Below are positions 9,155 through 17,187 of a DNA stretch of 64,000 nucleotides, in pieces; position 1 is the stretch's first letter, and each line of letters starts with the position of its first letter. The stretch is from FEB-35 sp050263095 (GTDB taxonomy: Bacteria; Desulfobacterota; Deferrimicrobia; Deferrimicrobiales; Deferrimicrobiaceae). Below the pieces are notes generated by a model, which was not told where the DNA came from, did no database searches, and saw nothing but the letters and a program-made list of their open reading frames with translations. The position numbers were made by a program, and so were the translations under genes. Location: NCBI GenBank assembly GCA_050263095.1, contig JBLNEW010000019.1:8032-72031 (forward strand), given 5' to 3'.

Positions 9155-9181
9155 ACGGCGGTTCGCCGTTGCCCCTATAAT
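9152..9181 (+). promoter_or_regulatory. Putative tRNA-Pro promoter
   Basis: TATAAT at 9176-9181 is preceded after 18 bp by TAGACG (9152-9157), a four-of-six -35 match overlapping the rdgB stop. The tRNA begins 19 bp downstream of the -10. The spacer holds a small hairpin (ACGGCG/CGCCGT, 9155-9169). Confidence 0.55.
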
Positions 9182-9200
9182 TCACGAAACTCGATCGCGT

Positions 9201-9277
9201 CGGGACGTAGCGCAGCCTGGTAGCGCATCTGCTTTGGGAGCAGAGGGCCGGCGGTTCGAATCCGCCCGTCCCGACCA
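9201..9277 (+). tRNA. tRNA-Pro (anticodon UGG)
   Basis: The 77-nt sequence folds as a cloverleaf: acceptor arms CGGGACG and CGTCCCG pair fully, the D-arm has GCGCAGCCTGGTAGCGC, the anticodon arm TCTGC/GCAGA closes a TTTGGGA loop with anticodon TGG, and the T-arm carries GGTTCGAATCC. The discriminator is A and the 3' CCA is encoded. It reads proline codons. Confidence 0.97.
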
Positions 9278-9351
9278 GTTATTTCAGGAAGTTGCCTGTT
9301 TGTCGTTCAGGCCGCCTGCCGCTATGCTTACCTGGCAGAAGAGGGAAACCA

Positions 9352-11031
9352 TTATCGATCGCGAGGTGTTTTTCTCCTGTCGCCGGCGGGAATCCGGATC
9401 CGGAACTCGGCCCCCCCGAGGGCGCTGACGCCAACCTCGATGCGCCCGCCCACGCTCTCCATGACCCGCCGGCTGAACGCCAGGCCGATCCCGGTCCCTT
9501 GAGGGCGGGTCGTGAAGAACGGCTCGAAGATCTTCTCACGGGTCATTTCGGGGATTCCCGGGCCGGAATCCGCGATCCGCACGACGAGGAATCCGTCCGA
9601 AAACTCGGAGTCGATCGCCATCCTGCGGTCCCCCGGGTGATTTTCCAGCGCCTGGGACGCGTTGTTGATGACATTCATGAACACCTGCTCGAGAAGCCCG
9701 TCACCGGCGTAACAGGGCGGCAGTCCCTCGGGGGAGGCAACGTCGATGGCGATTTTGTTCTTCCGCAGGTTCGTTCGACAAAGCTCCACGGCATCCCGGA
9801 TCGCGCTGCCGATCGGGACCAGCGTTCTGGGAGCCGGGGACGGCCTGGCGAAATCGAGCACCTGGCGGATCACGGATTCGATCTTTTCGGAGGCCTGCAA
9901 AAGCATCTCGATATTCTCGTCAGCCGCTTTCTTGGTCTGGGCGTCCAGCCCGGCCGCGGCCTCGATCAGGTTCTTCATCGTGGCGATGTAAATGTTGATC
10001 CCCGAGAGCGGGTTGCGGATGTTGTGGGCGATTCCGGCCGTGACCTGCCCCAGTGATGCCATCTTGTCCTGGAAGGTGGCGATCTGCTCCATCTCCCTGG
10101 TCCGCGTCACATCCACCATGTTGACGAGAACCGCCTTTTTCCCCCGGTACTCGATCGGCGCCGCCCGGCAATGGACCCATAGCGGATCTTTGGCGGAATC
10201 CTCCCGGCCCTCCGGGCAGAACCGCACGTCGGACTCCATCATTCCCGATTCCGTGACGGTGGTCTCGTCGCAAAGGCGTTTGAACCGCGCCCGGTCCTGA
10301 GGAAGGACGCTTTGCAGCTCATTGACCGCAGCGGGAATCGGCAGGCGCCCGAAGATCCTCTGCTGCTCGACGTTGGCGAACACGATACGCCCCTCCGTCA
10401 CGATGAAGAACCCTACCAGGGAGTTGTCGACGAGGAAGCGGAACCGCTGCTCGCTCTCTGCTATCGCCCTGTGGGCGTCGAGCAGCTCCTGGTGGGCCCT
10501 CGCCCGCTCGGTGAGGTCCGTGACGACCATGCAAAGGGCGGGGGGGTCGCTATCCGGTAACGCGGTGAGGGACAGGAGCGCGGGCACACTCCCGCGCGGC
10601 GTTTCGAACGAGGCCTCGCTCCGGATTCCCGCCCTCATGGCCGTCGCAAGCGAATCCCGGAACGTCATGCCGTCGGAGGGAGACAGGAATCGGAAGATCG
10701 CGCTCCCGATGACCTGCTGAAGGGGAGCCCCGACGATATCCGCGAACCGTCGGTTCGCGAAGAGGATCAGGCCCTCCTGGGAGAGGGTCACGGCCCCGTC
10801 CCCCATGTCCTCGAGGAAGACCCGGTATGCGTGCTCGGCCCCCTCGAGCGTGAAGACCTGGTTCCCGGCCGGTCCCGCTACGATCACCGCGTCCACTTCG
10901 CCGCCGCGGATGGCCGAAAGCGTCGCCTCGGCATCCTCCAGCCGGGCGGTGAGTTCCGCTACACGGCGGCGCAGGGCCGCCGCGCCCGTCTCCTTTCCCT
11001 TGCGATCCCTGGTCATGCGTCCGACCGCCAT
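9352..11031 (-). CDS. PAS histidine kinase of the KaiBC cluster
   Basis: This 559-residue soluble kinase starts with a basic coiled coil (residues 1-45), then a segment 'AIRGGEVDAVIVAGPAGNQV', two PAS domains (about 68-190 and 200-315), a HisKA helix with phospho-acceptor His336 and an HATPase domain (NVINNASQAL, DSGPGIPEM, GTGIGLAFSRRV). The residue after the phospho-His is Asn (GIAHNIRNPL) where Glu or Asp is usual; that acid takes part in phosphoryl chemistry. It lies 10 bp downstream of the second kaiB gene in the same operon, so it is the probable output or input kinase of the Kai module. It has no receiver domain and no cognate regulator next door. Confidence 0.87.
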   Translation of the reverse strand: MAVGRMTRDRKGKETGAAALRRRVAELTARLEDAEATLSAIRGGEVDAVIVAGPAGNQVFTLEGAEHAYRVFLEDMGDGAVTLSQEGLILFANRRFADIVGAPLQQVIGSAIFRFLSPSDGMTFRDSLATAMRAGIRSEASFETPRGSVPALLSLTALPDSDPPALCMVVTDLTERARAHQELLDAHRAIAESEQRFRFLVDNSLVGFFIVTEGRIVFANVEQQRIFGRLPIPAAVNELQSVLPQDRARFKRLCDETTVTESGMMESDVRFCPEGREDSAKDPLWVHCRAAPIEYRGKKAVLVNMVDVTRTREMEQIATFQDKMASLGQVTAGIAHNIRNPLSGINIYIATMKNLIEAAAGLDAQTKKAADENIEMLLQASEKIESVIRQVLDFARPSPAPRTLVPIGSAIRDAVELCRTNLRKNKIAIDVASPEGLPPCYAGDGLLEQVFMNVINNASQALENHPGDRRMAIDSEFSDGFLVVRIADSGPGIPEMTREKIFEPFFTTRPQGTGIGLAFSRRVMESVGGRIEVGVSALGGAEFRIRIPAGDRRKTPRDR

Positions 11032-11041
11032 CCGCCTCGCC

Positions 11042-11425
11042 TTATATTCCGCCCCTTTTTCTGATATCCAGGCCGATCAGGACCTTGTCCTTGTCCGACA
11101 TGTCGCCTATGAGCTTGCGCATCGGGTGGGGAAGTTTCTTTATCAGCGTCGGGGCGGCGATGATCTGCTCGCCCTTTGCAAGGATCGGCTGCTGGTAGAT
11201 GTCGATCACGTGGAGGTCGTATCGGCCGGCCAGGTGCTCATCGCAGATCACCTTGAGGTTCAAGATGGCCTGGGCCGAGCGGGGGGTCGTCCCCGCGACG
11301 TAAAGGCGAAGCATGTATTTCCTCTCGCCCAGGCGGGACACGGCCTTCTCGAACCGTTTCGTTGCATCCGTTTTTTTCTTCGCGCCGCTCTTCCGGGCGG
11401 CGGATAAGGCGCGCTTTTCAGCCAT
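11042..11425 (-). CDS. kaiB: KaiB-family clock protein (downstream copy)
   Basis: The 127-residue protein has a Lys-rich N-terminal extension of about 35 residues followed by a full KaiB thioredoxin-like domain: YMLRLYVAGTTPRS, LKVICDEHLAGRYDLHVIDI and APTLIKKLPHP, ending with MSDKDKVLIGLDI. In cyanobacteria KaiB switches fold to bind the CI ring of KaiC and recruits output kinases. The extension is longer than in canonical KaiB (about 100 aa). It sits 15 bp downstream of another kaiB gene and 10 bp upstream of the PAS kinase, which suggests joint action, perhaps with one copy binding KaiC and the other the kinase (inference). Confidence 0.9.
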   Translation of the reverse strand: MAEKRALSAARKSGAKKKTDATKRFEKAVSRLGERKYMLRLYVAGTTPRSAQAILNLKVICDEHLAGRYDLHVIDIYQQPILAKGEQIIAAPTLIKKLPHPMRKLIGDMSDKDKVLIGLDIRKRGGI

Positions 11426-11440
11426 GGACCGTCTTTCCCG

Positions 11441-11785
11441 TCAGTGGGCGGGGCGTATGTCCAGGCCCACGAGAACGCGTATGGTGTCGGAGAGGTCTCC
11501 TATGATCTTCTTGATCGGTTGCGGGAGCTTCCTCACGAGTGTCGGAATGGCGAGAATCTGGTCGCCCTGGGCAAGCTGGGGATTCTTGAGCAGGTCGATC
11601 ACCTCGATCCGGTACCGGCCCGCCAGGTGATCGTCGCAGATCTTTTTGAGGTTCGCGAAAGCCGACAGAGACTTGCTGGTCTGCCCGGCCACGTAAAGGC
11701 GAAGTTCGTACTGCGGGACGGCTTGCTTCCCCCTTGAATCCTTTCTCCGCGCCGCCGGTTTCCTGCCGGTCTTCACGACGCTCAT
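11441..11785 (-). CDS. kaiB: KaiB-family clock protein (upstream copy)
   Basis: The 114-residue protein is the closer match to canonical KaiB: YELRLYVAGQTSKS, KKICDDHLAGRYRIEVIDLL, the NPQLAQGDQILAIPTLVRKL block and IIGDLSDTIRVLVGLDI. A basic N-terminal tail of about 25 residues precedes the domain. Its ATG overlaps the kaiC stop by 4 bp, so translation is coupled to kaiC. Residues of the fold-switch region (the Gly-Asp of IIGDLS) are kept, so KaiC-binding ability is plausible. Confidence 0.93.
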   Translation of the reverse strand: MSVVKTGRKPAARRKDSRGKQAVPQYELRLYVAGQTSKSLSAFANLKKICDDHLAGRYRIEVIDLLKNPQLAQGDQILAIPTLVRKLPQPIKKIIGDLSDTIRVLVGLDIRPAH

Positions 11786-13545
11786 CGTCGCATCCTCGGC
11801 AGGCCGGGGCTTTTCGCGTCGCCCCCCTGTTGGATCGGATCGATTTTGCGTGCCCGTCCCATCGCGCGCCGCGTCACGTCCGCGGCTTTTTGCCGGCTTT
11901 TTTCCTCGTCGAAAAATACCTTGAGATCTTCCGCTTCCGAGAGGAACTCGGTTTCTATCGAGGCGATCCGCGCCTCCTTCTCCCGGCGTTTCTGCTCGAA
12001 GAGCCGTTTCTTGCGGCCGGCCTCCGCGCGTCGTCGGCGCTCCTCCTCCCTCTCGCGCGCCTCCATAGCGATCCGTGCCGCGCCCATCAGGACTTCGCCC
12101 GACGATAACGGCACGTCCAGCAGCTCGATCCCCCGATTGGTGAGCAGGAACTCCCGGATCTGGTTGGAGATGGCCATCCCGCGCGACTTGAGGACGTACA
12201 GCCCGCGGTTGTGCTCCCCGCCCGTCTCGATATCCTCGATCTGGATCCAGGTGTCCATGAGCGAGGAGATCCCCGCGCCGGAGGTGTTCCCGTTGACCCC
12301 CTCGGTCACGAGGCAGGTGAAGAAGGTCGTTATCCCGTGCGATTTGAAATAGTCGATCAGGCGGGAAAGCATCACCTTGACGTCTGCCGGATTGCCCACT
12401 TCGGTCAGGTTCGAGATCGGATCGATGACGACGACCTTAGGTCTCCGCTCGTGGGTCAACCGGTGCATCGTCAGGAGGTGCGTCTCGAGACCCGCGGCCG
12501 TCGGGCGTCTCGCGTGCACGTGGAGAAGTCCCCTGGCGGCCCAATACCCCAGGTCGATCCCGATGGAACGCATGTTCCGGAAGATCTGCTCCCGGCTCTC
12601 CTCGAAGGCGAAATAGAGACACCTCTCGCCGCGACGGCAGGCGCCGTCGGAGAACGTGGCCGCCATGCTCGTTTTTCCCGTTCCCGGCGTCCCGGAGATC
12701 AGGATGGTGCTCCCGCGGTAATATCCCTTCCCGCCCAGCATCGCGTCGAGGCGGGGTATTCCGCTGGAGATGCGCGTCATGGGGACTTCGTAGTCAAAAC
12801 CCATCGACGTTACGGGGACGAGGAAGATCCCATCGTCTCCGATGAGGAAGGGGAATTCATTCGTCTCGTGACGGGAGCCGCGGAACTTGACGATCCGCAG
12901 CCGCCTCGTCGAGACCTGTTCCGTGACCCGGTGATCGAGCAGGATAACGCAATCGGCCACGTATTCCTCGAGGCCGTGGCGCGTGATCGTATCCTTGCCG
13001 CGCTCCGCCGTGATGACGGCGGTGACCCTCTTCTCCTTCAGCCACCGGAAGAGGCGCCGAAGCTCGGATCGCAGGATCGCCTCGTTCGAAAACCCGCCGA
13101 AGAGCGACTCGATCGTGTCGAGAACGACGCGCTTCGCCCCGATCGTGTCGATGGCGTGTCCCAGCCGGATGAACAGGCCCTCGAGGTCGTACTCTCCCGT
13201 CTCCTCGATCTCGGACCGGTCGACCGAAACGTAATCGACGTGGAGCATTCTCCGTGCCGCGAGGGCGGACAGATCGAAGCCCAGGGACGCCGCGTTCAGC
13301 GCGAGCTCCCGGGCGTTCTCCTCGAACGCCATGAAGACGCCCGGTTCGCCGTGCTCGAGAGCGCCCCGGACGAGGAACTCCATCGAGAAGAGCGTCTTCC
13401 CGCACCCGGCGGCGCCCGCGACGAGCGTCGGCCGACCAAGGGGAAGTCCTCCTCCCGTGATCTCGTCCAGGCCCCTGATCCCGCTCGGACATTTGGGCAC
13501 CGCGGCCGTCGAGATACGATGCCTGCCGGGCTTCGTGTCGGCCAT
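11782..13545 (-). CDS. kaiC: KaiC-like two-domain ATPase/autokinase
   Basis: The 587-residue protein has two RecA-type KaiC domains. CI has Walker A GAAGCGKT (44-51), catalytic Glu75-Glu76 and Walker B ending at Asp143; CII has GTPGTGKT (285-292), Glu315-Glu316 and Asp375. The segment matching the Synechococcus Ser431-Thr432 autophosphorylation sites reads GISSLMDT, giving Ser427-Ser428. Beyond the usual end is a charged coiled coil (about 490-555), making it some 70 residues longer than cyanobacterial KaiC. The start at 13545 has GGGAGGGGG just upstream; an in-frame ATG at 13602 and longer forms to 13824 lack such a site. It heads kaiC-kaiB-kaiB-kinase; no kaiA is present. Confidence 0.92.
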   Translation of the reverse strand: MADTKPGRHRISTAAVPKCPSGIRGLDEITGGGLPLGRPTLVAGAAGCGKTLFSMEFLVRGALEHGEPGVFMAFEENARELALNAASLGFDLSALAARRMLHVDYVSVDRSEIEETGEYDLEGLFIRLGHAIDTIGAKRVVLDTIESLFGGFSNEAILRSELRRLFRWLKEKRVTAVITAERGKDTITRHGLEEYVADCVILLDHRVTEQVSTRRLRIVKFRGSRHETNEFPFLIGDDGIFLVPVTSMGFDYEVPMTRISSGIPRLDAMLGGKGYYRGSTILISGTPGTGKTSMAATFSDGACRRGERCLYFAFEESREQIFRNMRSIGIDLGYWAARGLLHVHARRPTAAGLETHLLTMHRLTHERRPKVVVIDPISNLTEVGNPADVKVMLSRLIDYFKSHGITTFFTCLVTEGVNGNTSGAGISSLMDTWIQIEDIETGGEHNRGLYVLKSRGMAISNQIREFLLTNRGIELLDVPLSSGEVLMGAARIAMEAREREEERRRRAEAGRKKRLFEQKRREKEARIASIETEFLSEAEDLKVFFDEEKSRQKAADVTRRAMGRARKIDPIQQGGDAKSPGLPRMRR

Positions 13546-13881
13546 ACCCCCTCCCGGATCGCGGCGATCGCCACGGGGCAGCACGGGATGCACCTCCCTC
13601 ATGGCAAAAACGCTACCCGATAATAATCCATTCATCCGCATTACGCGAATGGTTATGCGATGAGGAGGATGGATCATCCGCCCCCTGGAATGAAAAGGTC
13701 CTGATCTGTTTTCGATCGTAGCAGGAGCCCGTCCGGAGCTCGAGGGTATTGCTTCCTGAAGAAATCCTGCAAAGAGAAAAGAGATTCCGTACGTCGCGTG
13801 AATCCTCCTTGAATCGCAGTTCATCGATGTTCACTTGAAGTTCACCACCACTGCCGACCGGAATCTTCACGAAGCCGGTTC
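13546..13881. other. 336-bp intergenic region upstream of kaiC
   Basis: No convincing gene is seen. It holds the kaiC ribosome site, an inverted repeat CCATTC...GAATGG (13628-13652) and, reading leftward, an AT-rich ATTATTAT at 13619-13626 that could be a -10 element. The right end is the 3' side of the DUF5666 lipoprotein gene; no U-run terminator is visible. Confidence 0.5.
13628..13652 (-). promoter_or_regulatory. Imperfect inverted repeat upstream of kaiC
   Basis: CCATTC and GAATGG flank 13 bases, directly upstream (leftward transcription) of the AT-rich ATTATTAT. The position between a possible -35 and -10 and the kaiC start fits an operator, but no regulator is identified. Confidence 0.3.
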
Positions 13882-15495
13882 CTATCGGTGTTCCTCGATT
13901 TCGACCCCCGACCTGGGGTTGAAGATCCCGCCGGCGAAGGGCGGGTTGAGCGCGTTCGCGATCGCCTTCGCCTTTACAACGCTCACGTTATTTCGGAGCA
14001 GCGCCATGAAGTTCCCCCGGTCGATCCTGATGTTCGCCGCGTTTTCGTACTCCGACGTAAGCCCCAGCACCGGGTCGTCCCGTTCCTGAAGTCCCGTCAG
14101 GTTGATCGCGACCCCCAGGATGGAGAACGTATTGTCGACCGCGTTCACGTTTGCGACCGGCCCCTGGAGGACGAGGTTCCCGGCCCGCAACGGGTCCGCA
14201 ATCGGCGTTACGCGGGTCACGTTGACCGTGAACGGCGGACCGCCGTCCGGGACCACGCTTCCTCCCACCTCGACGTGGGTTCCATCGGCAAGGGGCTGGG
14301 AAAGAGCCAGGCCGAAGAGGGTTCCGCCAGCGACGGTCCCCTCGAGCACAACGTTCTCCTTCCTTTCCAGTTCGATCTCCGCGGCGATGAGGATCCCGTC
14401 GACCATGAATCCCTCGACCTCCACCTGGTTGCCCGGCAAAAGGACGGTCCCCGACGAAACAGGAGAGTTATCCTCGTCCTCGAAGACTGTCGGTGTCCCC
14501 ACGCCGAAGCTTACCGTTACCGGGCCGGACGCCGTCAAGAGCCTGAAGCCGGTCGCAGTCACGGATCCCGCCTCGACGCTCCCCTCGATCTCGATTTCCT
14601 GCCCGGCCGCCTCCGCGGTAACGAGCTCGATCTCCACCTTTCCGCCCGGGGCCGTGGCGTCCACGACTGCGCCGGCCTGAACGCCTTCAGCCTCGACGAA
14701 TCTCCCGACCGCGAGCCCCGCGGGGGCGGGAGGCGTGAAATTAACCTGCTGCGACCCGATCGTCAGCGTGCCTGCCGCATTGTCCAGCGCGTCCACCACG
14801 CCGCGGATCTGTACCTTGGCGGCGCCTGCCGCCCGGACGTACGTGGCCTCGATCGCGTTCGCGCCGGTAAAGGAGCCGTGAACTTCCACCGGCGTACCTG
14901 CAACCGGCGCGCGGGAGACACCTTCGAAGACCGTGAAGGGAGTCACGGTAACAGACTGGTTCAGCACCGAAAAACCGCTTGCGGTCGGATTCGCCGCCGC
15001 CCCGATCAACTGGGGCTCCGCGTCGACCCGCTCGTAGCGGCCCGTGAGAGTCGTGGGCCCGAAGCTTCCCCGTACCTTCACGATCATCCCTACCCGGATG
15101 TCCGCTTCCGTCCCGGGCGCGTCGTCTATGAACACCGAGTTGTCCGCGGCGACATTATCGCTGCGGCTGAACTGGACGCCGTTTACGATCACGCTTCCCC
15201 GCCCGAGGAACAGCCCGCTGCTCATCGGCGCCGGCGGCGGTTGCCCCGGAGCCGGCTGCGGCACGGGATCGGGGACCGGTACGGGATCCGGCGTCGGCGT
15301 CGGATCCGGAACCGGATCCGGAACCGGCGCCGGCACCCTTGGCGGCCCTTCGGCGGGAGGAAGCGCCGCCACAGGGGTTGTTCCTCCTCCGCCCCCTCCG
15401 CCTCCGCAGCCCGAAAGGAAGGCGATTGCCGCTATGAGAGCGAGTGCCGACATGAAAACCGATCTGCGTCCCGCCTTGCTGCCCGTGCTCATCAT
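13882..15495 (-). CDS. DUF5666 repeat lipoprotein with Pro-rich spacer (copy 1)
   Basis: This 537-residue protein begins with a lipoprotein signal (LALIAAIAFLSGC), a run of eight glycines and a Pro/Asp/Val-rich spacer (about 40-85), then a series of beta-rich DUF5666-type repeats with recurring 'VEVHGSFTG', 'VEIEGSV' and 'VEVEGFMVDG' units. Two adjacent ATGs at 15495 and 15492 follow GGAG by about seven bases; longer in-frame starts to 15654 read into the intergenic hairpin. It is probably anchored to the outer membrane through the N-terminal Cys. It is a paralogue of the next upstream gene and shares its C-terminal ending SGVEIEEHR / SGVELEEHR. Function is unknown. Confidence 0.8.
   Translation of the reverse strand: MMSTGSKAGRRSVFMSALALIAAIAFLSGCGGGGGGGGTTPVAALPPAEGPPRVPAPVPDPVPDPTPTPDPVPVPDPVPQPAPGQPPPAPMSSGLFLGRGSVIVNGVQFSRSDNVAADNSVFIDDAPGTEADIRVGMIVKVRGSFGPTTLTGRYERVDAEPQLIGAAANPTASGFSVLNQSVTVTPFTVFEGVSRAPVAGTPVEVHGSFTGANAIEATYVRAAGAAKVQIRGVVDALDNAAGTLTIGSQQVNFTPPAPAGLAVGRFVEAEGVQAGAVVDATAPGGKVEIELVTAEAAGQEIEIEGSVEAGSVTATGFRLLTASGPVTVSFGVGTPTVFEDEDNSPVSSGTVLLPGNQVEVEGFMVDGILIAAEIELERKENVVLEGTVAGGTLFGLALSQPLADGTHVEVGGSVVPDGGPPFTVNVTRVTPIADPLRAGNLVLQGPVANVNAVDNTFSILGVAINLTGLQERDDPVLGLTSEYENAANIRIDRGNFMALLRNNVSVVKAKAIANALNPPFAGGIFNPRSGVEIEEHR
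15262..15336 (-). repeat. GGATCCGG/ACCGG tandem repeat coding a Pro-rich linker
   Basis: Short direct repeats of GATCCGGAACCGG and close variants run in tandem and encode a degenerate Pro-Asp-Pro-Val linker between the Gly run and the first DUF5666 repeat of the lipoprotein. Such tracts vary in length by slippage. Confidence 0.6.
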
Positions 15496-15513
15496 GATGA
15501 CGCTCCATAAGTC

Positions 15514-15554
15514 AACCGGCTGCCGGAGATCGCTTCCCTCTCCGGCGGCCGGTT
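15514..15554 (-). other. Strong 16-bp stem-loop between the two DUF5666 genes
   Basis: Arms at 15514-15529 and 15539-15554 pair over 16 positions with a single mismatch or wobble and a 9-base loop. It lies in the 70-bp gap between the paralogues. No U-run follows on either strand, so it is more likely an mRNA-stabilising or processing hairpin than a simple terminator. Confidence 0.5.
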
Positions 15555-15565
15555 GGACCCGGTAT

Positions 15566-17131
15566 CTACCGGTGCTCTTCGAGTTCGACCCCCGACGAAG
15601 GCGTGAAGGCCGCGGGGGGTCCAGTGGTGAACGGTTCCGCGCCCGTAACCGCATTGCGCGCGGCCTTTGCCCTTACCACGGAGATGTTGTCCCGGAGCAG
15701 GCTGAAGAACTTGGATTTCGAGATCCTGAAGTTCGACGCGTCCTGGAACTCGGACGGAAGACCGAGCACCGGGTCGTCGCGGTCCTGGAGCCCTGTGGTA
15801 TCCACGGTGATTCCCAGGATCGTGATCGAGTCCGTTGTGCCGTCCGCGCCGGATCCGTGGGCGGAGACCGGGCCCTGGAGCCTGCGGTTCGCGCTTGCCG
15901 GAAGGACGGTCACCCTGGTCACGGTGACGCTTGAAAGGCTCGCGCCGGGCGGCGTCACCTCACCGCCCACGTCCACGTGTGCGCCGTTGGAGACGGTAGC
16001 CCCCGGAGGGGTAATAACCGCCCCGGCGAAATTGATAGTGGCGCCGAAGGGAGCCAGGGTAAAGGTGGTGCCGCTCAGACCGGTGACATCCCCCTCCAAG
16101 GCGACGTTCTCCCGCCGCTTCAGCTCGATCTCCCGGGCCTGCAGGATCCCGCCGATCAGCCTTCCTTCCACTTCGACCTGGGCTCCGGCGGTCAGGATCG
16201 CCGAAGTAGCGGCCAGATTGCGTTCTTCCAACTGGAACTGGGTTGTGAAGGTGGTGTTGAACCGGACCCTGATCGGGCCGGAAGGGCCGAGAAGCTGAAA
16301 CTCGCTGCCTACGGGAGCGGCGGCAACGGCCCCCTCGATCTCGACCTCCTGGTCTACGTTGTCTTCGAAGTTGTCGACTTGGACTCCGGTCGACGTGGTG
16401 GCGATTGCCCCGCCCGCCACCGGCTGCGTCCCCTCGACTTCCACGAAGTCCCCCGCCAATGGAATCGTGGGGGAGTTGTTGGTCACCGTCTGTCCCCCGA
16501 TCGTGAACGTCCCGGTCGCAGGCGTGCCTGCGACGATGCCGCGGATCTGGCGCTTGGTCGTGACCACCCGCCGGATGAACGTGGCTTCGATGGTATGAGG
16601 CGTGCCGGATCCGGTGAAGAAGCCGTGGACTTCCACGACGTCCCCCACGACGAGGTTCCGGTTGGAATTGTCCGGGTCGAAGACAGTGAAGTTGTTGACG
16701 GTCACGGCCTGGTTGAGCACCGTGATCGTCCCGCCGCCCACCGCGTCGACCCGCCCGATCAGCTGCGGCTCCACTTCCACGGCGGTGGCCGTACCCTGCG
16801 GCTCGAGCGGGCCGAAAGTCCCCCGCATCGTCACGATCATCCCCTCGAGGACCTGCGCTTCCGTCCCGGAGGCGCCGTCGATCGTGACGGTGGGATCGGC
16901 TACGCTGAACTCCACGGCGTTGACGATCGTGCTTCCTTTGCCCATCACTATCCCGCCGTTGATTCCCGCCCCCGGATTTTGCCGCGGACCGGGCTGGGGA
17001 AGCGCGGCAGCCCCGCCGCCTCCTCCCCCTCCCCCTCCGCACGCCGACAGGAAACCTGCCGCGGCCAGCAAGGTGAGGACCCCGATGCACGTCCTTCCGA
17101 AATCCTTGTTGAATGTCCTCTCTATTGTCAT
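15566..17131 (-). CDS. DUF5666 repeat lipoprotein (copy 2)
   Basis: The 521-residue paralogue of the downstream gene has a lipoprotein signal (LTLLAAAGFLSAC), nine consecutive glycines after the Cys and then the same order of DUF5666-like beta repeats, with matching phrases such as GKGSTIVNAVEFS, VLNQAVTVNNFTVFD and VEVHGFFTGSG. It lacks the long Pro-rich spacer. The pair probably arose by tandem duplication and both follow the porin gene on the same strand. A surface or periplasmic-facing structural or binding role is inference. Confidence 0.8.
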   Translation of the reverse strand: MTIERTFNKDFGRTCIGVLTLLAAAGFLSACGGGGGGGGGAAALPQPGPRQNPGAGINGGIVMGKGSTIVNAVEFSVADPTVTIDGASGTEAQVLEGMIVTMRGTFGPLEPQGTATAVEVEPQLIGRVDAVGGGTITVLNQAVTVNNFTVFDPDNSNRNLVVGDVVEVHGFFTGSGTPHTIEATFIRRVVTTKRQIRGIVAGTPATGTFTIGGQTVTNNSPTIPLAGDFVEVEGTQPVAGGAIATTSTGVQVDNFEDNVDQEVEIEGAVAAAPVGSEFQLLGPSGPIRVRFNTTFTTQFQLEERNLAATSAILTAGAQVEVEGRLIGGILQAREIELKRRENVALEGDVTGLSGTTFTLAPFGATINFAGAVITPPGATVSNGAHVDVGGEVTPPGASLSSVTVTRVTVLPASANRRLQGPVSAHGSGADGTTDSITILGITVDTTGLQDRDDPVLGLPSEFQDASNFRISKSKFFSLLRDNISVVRAKAARNAVTGAEPFTTGPPAAFTPSSGVELEEHR

Positions 17132-17187
17132 GGGCCCTCTCCTTCAGTTATCGAAATCCGTATGGAACGTTTCGCCTGGTACAGGTC

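Noticed and set aside
15514..15554. Intrinsic terminator between DUF5666 genes
   Set aside because: The stem is strong but no U-run follows on either strand, so it is recorded as a stem-loop only.
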